A stretch of DNA of 64,000 bases from Campylobacter mucosalis (lineage in GTDB: Bacteria > Campylobacterota > Campylobacteria > Campylobacterales > Campylobacteraceae). The stretch's first letter is position 1, and each line of letters begins with the position of its first letter. The notes below the pieces were generated by a model. It saw nothing but the letters and a program-made list of their open reading frames with translations. It did not search any database and was not told the origin of the DNA. Of the stretch, positions 29,712 to 38,396 are shown in pieces. The DNA is taken from the NCBI RefSeq assembly GCF_013372205.1, contig NZ_CP053831.1:1116001-1180000 (forward strand), read 5' to 3'. The translations under genes were made by a program, and so were the position numbers.

Positions 29712-30724
29712 ACGCTCTCCTTTGTCTTTTTATCAATTAGTTCAACAACCTGCGATTTTATCGTATCATAATCGTAGCCGTCTTTAAAATTTGCAAACAT
29801 ACCGCCACTTGCATTTACGTGTCCGCCGCCACCGACTAAATTTTTAGCCATTAAGCTTACATCAACCTTGCCATTAGCCCTAAAACTCATCGTCTTTTTG
29901 TTTGTAATGTCTATAAAAAAGTCAAAATCAGGGTTTGCAACCAAAAAGTCATTGCCAATTACAGAAGTATTGCCGATATTGTAGGTTAAAATTCCACGAA
30001 ATTCGTTGTATTTTATCTCAAATTTATCTGCGTTTTGGGTTAAAATTTTAACAACGTAGTTTGAGATTAGATTGCTTAGCGTATCATCAATATCTGCTTT
30101 AAAAAACTCCTTTTTTATGCCGTGAATCGCCATATCAAGCCCGATGTAGTCGTTTTTTTCATTAAAAAATTTACGTGCGTTTTTGAGCAGATGAAACATA
30201 TAAAGTGAGTTTTGTTCCTCAAACATAGTTTTGTTTATATCCTTTGCATTTGCTATAAGTCCAAGGCAGACCTTGCCCATTTCAAAATACTTGCTATCTT
30301 TTAGCCAAATATCAACAGAATTTACAACATCAGCAAAAAGCGATAAACTCTCATCAGGTTTAAACATTTTTGAGAAAAAATCGTAGCAAATTTTAGTCGC
30401 ACAACGGGAGCTATCTAGAAAATACCAGCTAAACTCACTAGCACACTCAGCACCGCTTTGGTGATGATCTAACAAGAATAATTTGGCATTTTTGTCCGCC
30501 AATTTAGTCTCAAAATCCGCACATTGCTCTTTTGTTAAATTAAGATCGGTTATTAAAATAAGAGCTTTTTCATCATCAAGCTGAGCTAAAATTTGATTAA
30601 ATTTCTCATCAATCTCTCTGCCGTAGTTTGAGTTTAAATAAACGCCATTTTTAAGGTAAAATTTTGAGATATATTGGCAAGAGTATCCGTCTAAATCGGT
30701 GTGTGAAAGGTGAAAAAATTTCAT
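29708..30724 (-). CDS. DHH-family phosphoesterase (nano-RNase or phosphodiesterase-like)
   Basis: 338 residues. Metal-binding motifs HTDLDGYSCQYI at the N terminus and LFLLDHHQSG (DHH) near 90-99; the C-terminal DHHA1 domain has GGGGHVNASGGMF. Family members include NrnA/NrnB-type oligoribonucleases and cyclic dinucleotide phosphodiesterases. The frame is open further upstream into flhA, but the ATG at 30724 (MKFFHLSHTDLDG) directly precedes the conserved motif and follows an AAGGAT site, so I start there. Follows flhA by 14 bp. Confidence 0.9.
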   Translation of the reverse strand: MKFFHLSHTDLDGYSCQYISKFYLKNGVYLNSNYGREIDEKFNQILAQLDDEKALILITDLNLTKEQCADFETKLADKNAKLFLLDHHQSGAECASEFSWYFLDSSRCATKICYDFFSKMFKPDESLSLFADVVNSVDIWLKDSKYFEMGKVCLGLIANAKDINKTMFEEQNSLYMFHLLKNARKFFNEKNDYIGLDMAIHGIKKEFFKADIDDTLSNLISNYVVKILTQNADKFEIKYNEFRGILTYNIGNTSVIGNDFLVANPDFDFFIDITNKKTMSFRANGKVDVSLMAKNLVGGGGHVNASGGMFANFKDGYDYDTIKSQVVELIDKKTKESV

Positions 30725-30737
30725 AATTATCCTTGTT

Positions 30738-32927
30738 TTATAAATTTGGCACTTCAATGACGCCAACCGTTTCAAACGGCGTATTTGGCGAAATTTCAGC
30801 AAAACTTAGCACGACAATGTCAATGCTAAAATTAGCCACGATATCGGCTATAAATTTTCTTAAACTTGGCTCAACACAGATTATCATCGCGCCCATTTGA
30901 CTAACTGGGCGTTTTTGTTTTTCTGCTCTTAAGGCGGCTACAATTGATGAAGTTTGAGCGACATTTATCATAAGATGATATGCTCCGTCTTTATACTGAA
31001 CGGCGTCGATTAACTTTTGTTGAACGCTTGTTTCAAAGATATAAAAGCTAAGTTCGCCCTTTTCATCAATATAAAGCGAGGTTATAACCCTTGCAAGCGA
31101 GGCTCTAACGTGCTCAATAATCATATCTAAATTCTTGCTAACCTCGGCAATATCGCTAATTGCTTCTAAGATTGTAATTAAATCCTTAATAGGTATTGAG
31201 TTTTTAAGCAGAGCTTTAAGAACCTTTTGGATAAGTCCAACACTAGAAACACGCAATGTATCCTCAACTATGACTGGATACTCCGCCTTTAGCTTATCAA
31301 GTAAATTTTGAGTCTCTTGGCGAGTTAAAATTTCATATGAATTTTGCTTAACCATCTCGCTAATATGCGTAGATATCACACTAGCTGGATCAACTGTTGT
31401 GTAACCGCTTAAAATTGCGTCCTCTTTTATGCTCTGATCTATCCAAAGTGCGTCAAGTCCGAAAGCAGGCTCTTTTGTCGGAATTCCCTCGATATCTTCA
31501 CTAACCAAACCGCTATCCATAGCTAGAATTTTATCGGCATAGATTTCGCCCTGACCGATGATTATGCCTTTTAACTTAAAGCGGTACTCGTTTGGTGGCA
31601 ACTGAAGATTGTCGCGTATGCGAATTTGTGGCATTAAAAAGCCAAGCTGAGTGGCGATATTCCGGCGTATAGCTCGTATTCTCTCGGTTAGGTCATTTTC
31701 GGCTAATTTTATAAGTCCATAGCCTATCTCAAGCTCTAAAAATTCTGGTCTTAAGATGTCATTTATCTTTTTTTCTTCCTCTTTAGCTATCTCTTCTATG
31801 CTTTTTTTAACTGGCTTTGCGGCAGCTTGTTGCGCGCTTGTCGCTGTGCCACCAGCCACAGGAGAGGCACCACCTTTTGCTGATGTTTGTTTTGGCGAAA
31901 TATCTAGCAAATTGCCGTCATTGCTTTGTTTTACTATATAGCCAAGACCCAAAAATATAAATGAGATAAATCCGAGCGAAAGTGTTGGCAAACCTGGCAC
32001 TAATGCAAACATAAAAAGTATAAAACCAACTATAAATAAAATTTTATAATCGCCAATAAGCTGATTTACAGAACCCTCAGCAAAGTTATCGCCATCTTTA
32101 CTGGCACGAGTTATTATAATAGCGGTCGCAGTCGATGTAATAAGTCCTGGAATTTGACTAACCAAGCCGTCACCTATCGTTAAAATCGTGTAATACTGGG
32201 CAGAAGTTGCCATATCTAATCCGTGCTGAAACGAACCAATCGCAAAGCCACCTAAAATATTTATGATAGTGATGATAATACCAGCAACAGCATCGCCTTT
32301 TATAAATTTTGACGAACCATCCATCGCTCCGTAAAAATTTGCTTCGCCAATAACTGCTTCACGGCGTTCTCTTGCGGTTTTTTCATCAATTAGTCCCGCA
32401 TTTAAATCCGCGTCAATCGCCATTTGCTTTCCAGGCATAGAATCAAGTGTAAAACGTGCTTGAACCTCTGAAACACGCGTTGAACCCTTTGTAACAACCA
32501 TAAAATTTATAAGCACCAAAATACAAAAAACGATGATACCTATAACGTAGTTTCCACCAACCACAAACTGCCCAAAGCTTGATATTATCTCACTTACAGC
32601 GTCAGGTCCATTGTGCCCCTCGCTTAAAATCATACGAGTTGTAGCTATGTTTAAAGATAGCCTAAATAGCGTGATTATAAGTATTAGCGTAGGGAAAGTG
32701 CTTAGGTCTGTTGGCTTTGGAACATAGATTGAAATTAAAACAATAAGCACCGAAATAGATATCGAAAGCGCCAAAAAAAAGTCCAAAATCGGACTAGGCA
32801 GTGGCACGATAATTATGGCAAGGATAGCAATTAGCACCGCTACTATGCTAAGCCCCTTAAATTTACTAAATTTATTTACATATTTAAGGGCGGGCAAAAC
32901 TAGCGTGTTTATGTTATTTTTTGCCAT
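30738..32927 (-). CDS. flhA: Flagellar type III export apparatus protein FlhA
   Basis: Integral membrane component that docks substrates for the flagellar type III secretion system. 729 residues. N-terminal half with about eight membrane helices and the conserved cytoplasmic FHIPEP-type loop seen as GSTRVSEVQARFTLDSMPGK around 150-170; C-terminal soluble domain (about 370-729) including PQIRIRDNLQLPPNEYRF. A linker rich in Ala, Gly, Ser and Lys (about 335-375) separates the halves. It follows the Rrf2 regulator gene by 1-2 bp. Confidence 0.97.
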   Translation of the reverse strand: MAKNNINTLVLPALKYVNKFSKFKGLSIVAVLIAILAIIIVPLPSPILDFFLALSISISVLIVLISIYVPKPTDLSTFPTLILIITLFRLSLNIATTRMILSEGHNGPDAVSEIISSFGQFVVGGNYVIGIIVFCILVLINFMVVTKGSTRVSEVQARFTLDSMPGKQMAIDADLNAGLIDEKTARERREAVIGEANFYGAMDGSSKFIKGDAVAGIIITIINILGGFAIGSFQHGLDMATSAQYYTILTIGDGLVSQIPGLITSTATAIIITRASKDGDNFAEGSVNQLIGDYKILFIVGFILFMFALVPGLPTLSLGFISFIFLGLGYIVKQSNDGNLLDISPKQTSAKGGASPVAGGTATSAQQAAAKPVKKSIEEIAKEEEKKINDILRPEFLELEIGYGLIKLAENDLTERIRAIRRNIATQLGFLMPQIRIRDNLQLPPNEYRFKLKGIIIGQGEIYADKILAMDSGLVSEDIEGIPTKEPAFGLDALWIDQSIKEDAILSGYTTVDPASVISTHISEMVKQNSYEILTRQETQNLLDKLKAEYPVIVEDTLRVSSVGLIQKVLKALLKNSIPIKDLITILEAISDIAEVSKNLDMIIEHVRASLARVITSLYIDEKGELSFYIFETSVQQKLIDAVQYKDGAYHLMINVAQTSSIVAALRAEKQKRPVSQMGAMIICVEPSLRKFIADIVANFSIDIVVLSFAEISPNTPFETVGVIEVPNL

Positions 32928-32928
32928 T

Positions 32929-33336
32929 TTACTGCTTGTTTATTATGTCTTGTAGTCTAATATTCTCAAGCGTTTCGTCAACTTTTTGTTGCAAGTTGTT
33001 AAACATAGACCAAATTTGACAAGTTGCTGCCTTATTGCTAGGGCACTCATCGGCCGAACTTGAGCATTCAAAAACATTTGTAGGACGCTTCTCAACACTT
33101 TGAACTATGGCTTTTATACTGATATTTTTTGGATCATCACTAAGCGTAAAACCGCCATTTGCACCCTTAAATGATTTTAAAATTTTATCTTTTGCAAGGG
33201 ATTGTAAAATTTTGGCCAAAAAGCTCTTTGAAATTTTTAACTCATTTGACATCGTATCAACGTCGATTGGTTCTTGTTTTTGAGAGATATAAATTAGCGA
33301 TATTAAAGCATATTCACTAGCTTTTGTAAAAAGCAC
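32929..33336 (-). CDS. Rrf2-family transcriptional regulator, IscR-like
   Basis: About 135 residues from the GTG at 33336, which has AAGGA at 6-nt spacing and gives the typical N terminus LFTKASEYALISLIY. A TTG at 33378 would add 14 residues without a good ribosome-binding site. Winged helix about 1-70, with KGANGGFTLS as the wing. Three cysteines, FECSSSADECPSNKAATC (about residues 91, 98 and 106), sit where IscR binds its iron-sulfur cluster, so redox or Fe-S sensing is likely. The target genes are unknown; it is 1 bp from flhA. Confidence 0.87.
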   Translation of the reverse strand: MLFTKASEYALISLIYISQKQEPIDVDTMSNELKISKSFLAKILQSLAKDKILKSFKGANGGFTLSDDPKNISIKAIVQSVEKRPTNVFECSSSADECPSNKAATCQIWSMFNNLQQKVDETLENIRLQDIINKQ

Positions 33337-33392
33337 ATCTAATCCTTGTCGTTTTATTTTGTCTGATATTTTAGTCAAAGTTTGCTAGATTT

Positions 33393-33980
33393 TTAATTAA
33401 ATCTGTAATCTTTAAGGGTTAAAAATCCAACCATTGCGTTCATAATCGCAAACGACTTTGCCTGTTTTAGGTCATCTACGCTTAAATCGCTCTGGGTTAA
33501 AAAACCGCTATCAATTAGCCTAGCCCTTGTCGTGCCATAAAGCAACGGCGTTTTTGGTGTAAGCCAAATTTCATCTTTTAAAATCGCGATATTTGCAATG
33601 CTTGTGTCAGTTATTAGCCCATTTTTTACCATTAAAATTTCGCTTTTATCGCCCTTTGCTTTATCTATTTTACTTCTATCAAGATACTTTTTTTCGTAAC
33701 TAAAATTTATATCAACCAAATAAAATTCCCTAAATTCACGCATAGTATAAGGAGTAATCTCAAAACTAACCAACCAGCCAAACTCATCATAAACGACTTT
33801 TAGCCTGTGTATGCCTTTTAAATTCGTGTCACTAAAGTCATTTAGGTTAAATTTTAGCTCCGATTTTATGGCTTTGTTTATACGTTTTAAATGATAATCG
33901 GTATGTTTTAAAAGTCCATTTTCTAGCCTTATAGTTTCAAAAAGGTAGGTAGATTTTTCGTTTAAGTTCGTCGTATTCAT
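33393..33980 (-). CDS. pabC: Aminotransferase class IV, 4-amino-4-deoxychorismate lyase-like
   Basis: 195 residues of PLP fold type IV: YLFETIRLENGLLKHTDYHLKR at the N terminus (arm contacting PLP), KGDKSEILMVKNGLITDTSIANI (catalytic Lys region, about 110-130), and LTPKTPLLYGTTRARLI. It would release p-aminobenzoate from aminodeoxychorismate for folate synthesis. The first 44 bp overlap pabB in another frame; the leader MNTTNLNEKST encoded there is not family-like. The conserved homology begins exactly where pabB ends, suggesting derivation from a fused PabB-PabC gene by one-base change. Confidence 0.85.
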   Translation of the reverse strand: MNTTNLNEKSTYLFETIRLENGLLKHTDYHLKRINKAIKSELKFNLNDFSDTNLKGIHRLKVVYDEFGWLVSFEITPYTMREFREFYLVDINFSYEKKYLDRSKIDKAKGDKSEILMVKNGLITDTSIANIAILKDEIWLTPKTPLLYGTTRARLIDSGFLTQSDLSVDDLKQAKSFAIMNAMVGFLTLKDYRFN

Positions 33981-34854
33981 CGTATAAATCGCTTTCTAGT
34001 GTAATTCCGCCACCGCTAAAAAATTTAAATCCATTATCAGTTTGTTTTATAAATCTTATCAAAACATAACTCTTTAAAATTTTACCATCAAAATATATAA
34101 AAACGCCAGTGTAAAATCCCCTATTTTCCAGCTCAACCTCATCTATAATCTCGCACGTTCTAGCCTTTGGTGTGCCAGTAATGCTTCCAGCTGGCAAAAT
34201 CGCGTCAAAAATATCGCCAAAGCCTAAATTTTCACGAAGCTTTCCGCTAATGTGTGAGCTTGTTTGGTATAAATTTTTAGCCCTTGAGACATATCTAAAA
34301 CGTTCTACTTTAACTTCACTAGCAACGATAGAAAGGTCATTTCTCATCAAATCAACCATCATCATCTGCTCACTAATCTCTTTTTTGTTATTTAGCAAAA
34401 TTTCCTTTGCATTTGGTATGTTTGCGTCGATTGTGCCTTTCATTGGAAAGGTGTGTATAAAGCCGTTTTCTATCATCACAAAAGGCTCTGGCGTAAAGCA
34501 AACAAAGTCATTTTCTTTATAAATGACAGCCTTTTCATTTGCGTGATCAAATATGTTTTTTAAACTCAAATTTAGCTTCAAATTTGAGCTAAAACAGAGA
34601 TTTAAAAGATAGCTATGACCCAAAAATTGATAATTTCTAACCTTATTAAATCTATCTTTATAAATCTCAAAATCAACCGGGTATTTTTCTAGCTCGTATT
34701 TTGGCGAACTTTGCCTTTTGTTTGTTTGAAATTTAAAATAAAGGCCATATTTGTGTGCTTCTTTTGGCGAAGATACAATAAAATCACTCTTATCATAGCT
34801 TATAAGTGCGATGAATGGTTGGTTTTTATATGAATTTAAAAGTTTTTTAAACAA
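33937..34854 (-). CDS. pabB: Aminodeoxychorismate synthase component I, chorismate-binding domain
   Basis: Converts chorismate plus ammonia to aminodeoxychorismate. 305 residues, shorter than E. coli PabB because the N-terminal domain is reduced, as in other Campylobacterota. Catalytic core motifs: GTIDANIPNAKEILLNNKKE, MMMVDLMRNDLS, ILPAGSITGTPKARTCEII (chorismate site) and RGFYTGVF. TTG start with AGGGA upstream at 8 nt. It ends with IYLPF-TGA inside the pabC start region; one T fewer in the T5 run would give the read-through IYLPFETIRLENG, joining the two genes. Confidence 0.9.
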   Translation of the reverse strand: MFKKLLNSYKNQPFIALISYDKSDFIVSSPKEAHKYGLYFKFQTNKRQSSPKYELEKYPVDFEIYKDRFNKVRNYQFLGHSYLLNLCFSSNLKLNLSLKNIFDHANEKAVIYKENDFVCFTPEPFVMIENGFIHTFPMKGTIDANIPNAKEILLNNKKEISEQMMMVDLMRNDLSIVASEVKVERFRYVSRAKNLYQTSSHISGKLRENLGFGDIFDAILPAGSITGTPKARTCEIIDEVELENRGFYTGVFIYFDGKILKSYVLIRFIKQTDNGFKFFSGGGITLESDLYDEYDELKRKIYLPF

Positions 34855-34918
34855 GATTTTTCCCTTTTTTACAGCCCGGTATTTTATAAAATTTTAGCTT
34901 ATTTTATGTTTTCTTTGC

Positions 34919-34924
34919 TATAAT
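34919..34924 (+). promoter_or_regulatory. Putative -10 box for rpsO
   Basis: TATAAT preceded by TTTGC, 35 bp before the rpsO ATG; the intervening leader contains a strong CAGGAGG ribosome-binding site. Confidence 0.6.
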
Positions 34925-34959
34925 CGCCCTTTTTAATCTTACCAATCAGGAGGTCTAAA

Positions 34960-35232
34960 ATGGCTTTGGATTCGGCTAAAAAAGCAGAAATAGTTGCGAA
35001 ATTCGCTAGAAAAGACGGCGACACTGGTTCGCCAGAGGTGCAAATAGCACTTTTAACAGCTCGTATAACTGAGCTTACAGAGCACCTTAAAATATTCCAA
35101 AAAGACTTTTCATCAAGACTTGGTCTTTTAAAATTAGTAGGTCAGAGAAAAAGACTACTAAAATATTTCAAAAACAAAAACTACACTGCTTACTCTAAGC
35201 TAATTACAGAACTAAACTTAAGAGATAAGTAA
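34960..35232 (+). CDS. rpsO: 30S ribosomal protein S15
   Basis: 90 residues, full-length S15 of the small subunit, which binds 16S rRNA and helps form bridge B4. Typical core: [28 protein letters not shown] and [18 protein letters not shown]. Strong ribosome-binding site CAGGAGG. Monocistronic between a promoter and a near-perfect bidirectional terminator. Confidence 0.98.
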   Translation: MALDSAKKAEIVAKFARKDGDTGSPEVQIALLTARITELTEHLKIFQKDFSSRLGLLKLVGQRKRLLKYFKNKNYTAYSKLITELNLRDK

Positions 35233-35268
35233 AATTTTGGGAGTAAATCTCCCAAAATTTCTATTTTT
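35232..35268. terminator. Bidirectional terminator between rpsO and flhX
   Basis: Perfect 12-bp stem AAATTTTGGGAG/CTCCCAAAATTT with loop TAAAT (35232-35260), then CTATTTTTT. Serves rpsO and, from the other side, the flagellar gene that ends at 35261. Confidence 0.85.
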
Positions 35269-35524
35269 TATTCGTCATCTTATATAAAAAACTAAATATT
35301 TCAGCAACCGCTTTGTATAGATTTTGCGGAATTTCTTGATTTATTTCAACTTTGCTTAAAACTTCTACCAAGTCTGGGTCTTCTTTTATTGGTATGTCGT
35401 GCTCTTTTGCTAGTTTTAAGATATTGTTTGCTATCTCTCCAGAACCACCAGCTAGAACCTTTGGTGCATTATCTTTGGCTCTGTTATATCCTAACGCGAC
35501 GGCTTTTTTCTTGTTTATTTTCAT
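35261..35524 (-). CDS. FlhB C-terminal-domain paralogue (FlhX/FlhB2-like)
   Basis: About 87 residues, equal to only the cytoplasmic C-terminal part of FlhB/YscU after the autocleavage site: AVALGYNRAKDNAPKVLAGG, ILKLAKEHDIPIKEDPDLVE and LYKAVAEIFSFLYKM. There is no membrane part and no NPTH cleavage motif. In Campylobacter and Helicobacter such stand-alone copies can substitute for the cleaved FlhB fragment in controlling export. The ATG at 35524 overlaps the FliK-like stop (TGATG); a GTG one codon earlier is also open. Confidence 0.88.
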   Translation of the reverse strand: MKINKKKAVALGYNRAKDNAPKVLAGGSGEIANNILKLAKEHDIPIKEDPDLVEVLSKVEINQEIPQNLYKAVAEIFSFLYKMTNKK

Positions 35525-37188
35525 CACGCTCTCACATCATAGCCCATTTCAAGACCATCAAAGTCCTTAAAACGCTCTTTTATCTCATTTTTTGGCATTA
35601 CTTTTATGCTAAATCCTGACACCATAAGTCCAATCGCACTGATCGCCTGTTTTAGCTCTTTTTGGTTAGCAATTATCAAATCCTTAAAGTCCTTTTGCGC
35701 CGTAGCTATCGACACATCGATATATCGCTTGTCACTTAAACTGGCTAATATATTTATCTGTCCATATTGTTTAAAATTTAGATCTATTTGGGCGTAGTAT
35801 TTATCTTTTTTACCGCGTTTAAAGGCAACTTTTGTGTCATCAACCTCGTCCCAAACATAGGGCAAGTAGGTCTGCACACCACCACTAAGGCTTGAAACTA
35901 TCTGATGAAGCTCTATTTGGCTTAGCATTTTTGTTGCCATTTGGCTTATTTGCTGTGCATTATTTAGCGAATTTGCTTTATCTTGCAAACTTAAAAGTGT
36001 GCTTTTGATGTCACTATTTAGCGTTTTTGAGATCTCGCTACTGCTTTTAGTTTCTATGCTAGATGCGTCGTTTGTAGCTACATTAAGCTGTTTTGTTAAA
36101 AGCTTTAGCTCGTCTAAATTACTCTTTGCACTACTTGCTGTTTGGTCTATAAAATTTAGCGTTTGAGCTAGTCTTCTAGCGGCACTTGAGAGCTTCTCTT
36201 GCAAACTGCCATCACTACTATCTTTACTTATTAATCCCGTGTAGGCTTTTATAAGGTCAGTCTCGTTTCCAACGTTATTTAACCTACCCAAAGCCTCTTC
36301 TACGCCCTTTGCTATCTTTGTAAAATCCTTTAAATTTGCACTAAAGCCAGAGCTTTGATTTAACTTTTCATTAGAGACATTTTGCAAATTTTGCTTTAGG
36401 TTACTAATAAGCTCTGAAATTTTGCTAGTTTGAGTTTTTATACTGTCTGGCGTAATATTTGCTGATTTTTCGCTTAGGTTAAAATTTAGCTTGTCTAAAA
36501 ATTTTGACATATTATCAAGCTTATCAACTCCAAGCAACAACAATTTTGCCGATGACGAGTTTAAAATTTGTATGGAATTTGCCTTTTCGTTTTGCAAAAT
36601 TTCATTTAACTTAAAAAACGAACTTTTTGTATCAAGTGTGGTATCGTTTGCTAAATTTATGATCTGATTTAGCAAATTTTGATTTGATAAATTCTTAATA
36701 TCGCTTAGTAGTTTTTGCACAGAAGCTGGGAATTTTTGCGGATTTAATGCCTCTTTTAAATTTGCCTCTAACATAACGCCAGAGCTTTTTATCTGCTCGT
36801 TTAATGGTATTGTTTTTAAATCAGCAATGGGTTTTAAAAACTCCTTTAGCTTTAGCGAAAGCTCCTTTAATGCCGGATTTTGAGCCACCTCATCACTAGA
36901 GTCTAATGCCTTTGCTAAAGCCTGAAGATCATTTGCCAAATTTGGAGCTATCTTTGCGTCTTTGGCTTGTTCGATAATAGTTGCTGTTTTGCCCCCAGAA
37001 CTTCCAAGCTCATTCATAACGCGATTTAAAAGCCTATCTACGCTATCTATCGCGTCATTAACTCGCTGTTCGCTTATATTTTGTTGTGGTGGCTGATTTT
37101 TAAATATCGCGCCTTGTTGCTTAGGCGTAGAGCCACTTTGTATGCTGGTTTGATTTATGCCTTGAGAATTTAAACTAGCAATATCCAT
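35524..37188 (-). CDS. FliK-like flagellar hook-length-control family protein
   Basis: 554 residues, polar and helical over most of its length with many Ser, Asn, Lys and Gln, then a compact C-terminal domain (about 440-554) with YYAQIDLNFKQYGQINILAS, YIDVSIATAQKDFKDLII and LKQAISAIGLMVSGFSIKVM. This order (strand, strand, a helix with LKQAI, then GL) matches the Flg_hook substrate-switch domain of FliK. Coupling to the FlhB C-terminal paralogue, which is the partner of FliK in export switching, supports the call. Whether it is the main FliK or a second copy cannot be told from here. Confidence 0.65.
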   Translation of the reverse strand: MDIASLNSQGINQTSIQSGSTPKQQGAIFKNQPPQQNISEQRVNDAIDSVDRLLNRVMNELGSSGGKTATIIEQAKDAKIAPNLANDLQALAKALDSSDEVAQNPALKELSLKLKEFLKPIADLKTIPLNEQIKSSGVMLEANLKEALNPQKFPASVQKLLSDIKNLSNQNLLNQIINLANDTTLDTKSSFFKLNEILQNEKANSIQILNSSSAKLLLLGVDKLDNMSKFLDKLNFNLSEKSANITPDSIKTQTSKISELISNLKQNLQNVSNEKLNQSSGFSANLKDFTKIAKGVEEALGRLNNVGNETDLIKAYTGLISKDSSDGSLQEKLSSAARRLAQTLNFIDQTASSAKSNLDELKLLTKQLNVATNDASSIETKSSSEISKTLNSDIKSTLLSLQDKANSLNNAQQISQMATKMLSQIELHQIVSSLSGGVQTYLPYVWDEVDDTKVAFKRGKKDKYYAQIDLNFKQYGQINILASLSDKRYIDVSIATAQKDFKDLIIANQKELKQAISAIGLMVSGFSIKVMPKNEIKERFKDFDGLEMGYDVRA

Positions 37189-38396
37189 TACTCATCTTCT
37201 TTATCGATAGAGTATGTTCTAATAACGTGCGGTTCGTAATCCTTGCGATATTTTTGAGGAACGGTATCTTGAAACATCGCAAACAAAAACAAAAAACCTA
37301 AAAGCACTATATAGACATAAACAAAACCAAAAGCACCAAAAATACTCATCATAACACCCATTATGATAGCAGAAAGCAGTGAGCCAAAAGAGTAGCTAAA
37401 AAGCAACGCTCTGCCGACCTTTATACTTTCGCTTTTTTGCTCTAAAACGTCATTTGCACGAGCCAAAGAGAGTGCGTATAAGCAAAGCACTCCAGCACCC
37501 AAGAAAAATGACAAAACGTATTGGGCTATGATATTTTGATGAAAAAATAAAAATCCAACTGAGGCAAAAAATGAAACCAAACAAACTAGCATAATAGCTG
37601 GTCTGCGTCCAAATTTATCAGAAAAAGAGCCGAGAAAAAACTGCGATACAAAACCACCAAACATAGCAGAGGTCATAAAAATAGAAACCTCTTTTGCACC
37701 AAAATTTTGAAGCATTATAAAAAGCCCGGCCATAGCAAAAAAGCCATTCATCAATATCCCGCCAACAAAACTGCCGACCAAAGCAAGTGGCACAATAGAA
37801 AAAATCTTAGGCATACTTACTGGCTCTTTTTGGCGGATTTTTGGAGGATTTATGCGGATTAAATTTAGCGGTATGCTTGAAAGCAAGATAAAAACTGCAC
37901 TCACTATGAAAATACTCGTGGTATCTAAACTTAGACCAAGTATTAATATCCCGCTTGCAAAACCGACATAAAATACACACTCATAAAATGCCAACACGCG
38001 TGATCTGATAGTATTTTTAGCCCTTTCATTTAGCCAACTCTCAGCGACGACTAAAAGTCCGTAATAGCAAAAACCAAGCATAATCCTAAGAAACGCCCAA
38101 AAATACAAATTTGAACTTAGGTTGTGAAGTATCGCACACATACCAAAAATAGAGGTAAAAACACCAAAAGCCCTAATATGACCGGTTCTTTCGATGACAG
38201 ATTGCGAAAAAATCGTGCTTATCATCGCACCCACAAAAAAACAAGCATTAACAAGACCGATAGCAATTTCACTAACTTGCATCTGCTTTAAAAGCGTAGA
38301 GCAAGAGCTTACAACAAGTCCGTTTCCAACAAAAAGCAATAATATACTAAAAAACAGCGGAACCATTGTTTTTATCGTTCTTTTAGTGCTTGCCAT
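37188..38396 (-). CDS. Major facilitator superfamily transporter
   Basis: 402 residues with twelve predicted membrane helices. The loop 8-9 motif GSFSDKFGRRPAIML is the MFS signature in the second half; the first-half loop reads VIERTGHIRAFG. The glycine-rich early helix LLLFVGNGLVVSSCST resembles the YcaD/drug-efflux type. Substrate unknown. Stop overlaps the start of the FliK-like gene by one base (TAATG), so transport and flagellar genes share a transcript, probably without functional link. Confidence 0.87.
   Translation of the reverse strand: MASTKRTIKTMVPLFFSILLLFVGNGLVVSSCSTLLKQMQVSEIAIGLVNACFFVGAMISTIFSQSVIERTGHIRAFGVFTSIFGMCAILHNLSSNLYFWAFLRIMLGFCYYGLLVVAESWLNERAKNTIRSRVLAFYECVFYVGFASGILILGLSLDTTSIFIVSAVFILLSSIPLNLIRINPPKIRQKEPVSMPKIFSIVPLALVGSFVGGILMNGFFAMAGLFIMLQNFGAKEVSIFMTSAMFGGFVSQFFLGSFSDKFGRRPAIMLVCLVSFFASVGFLFFHQNIIAQYVLSFFLGAGVLCLYALSLARANDVLEQKSESIKVGRALLFSYSFGSLLSAIIMGVMMSIFGAFGFVYVYIVLLGFLFLFAMFQDTVPQKYRKDYEPHVIRTYSIDKEDE

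Noticed and set aside
30725-30802. N-terminal extension of the DHH protein into flhA
   Set aside because: The extra residues are basic, unlike the family, and the ATG at 30724 has its own ribosome-binding site just before the conserved metal motif.
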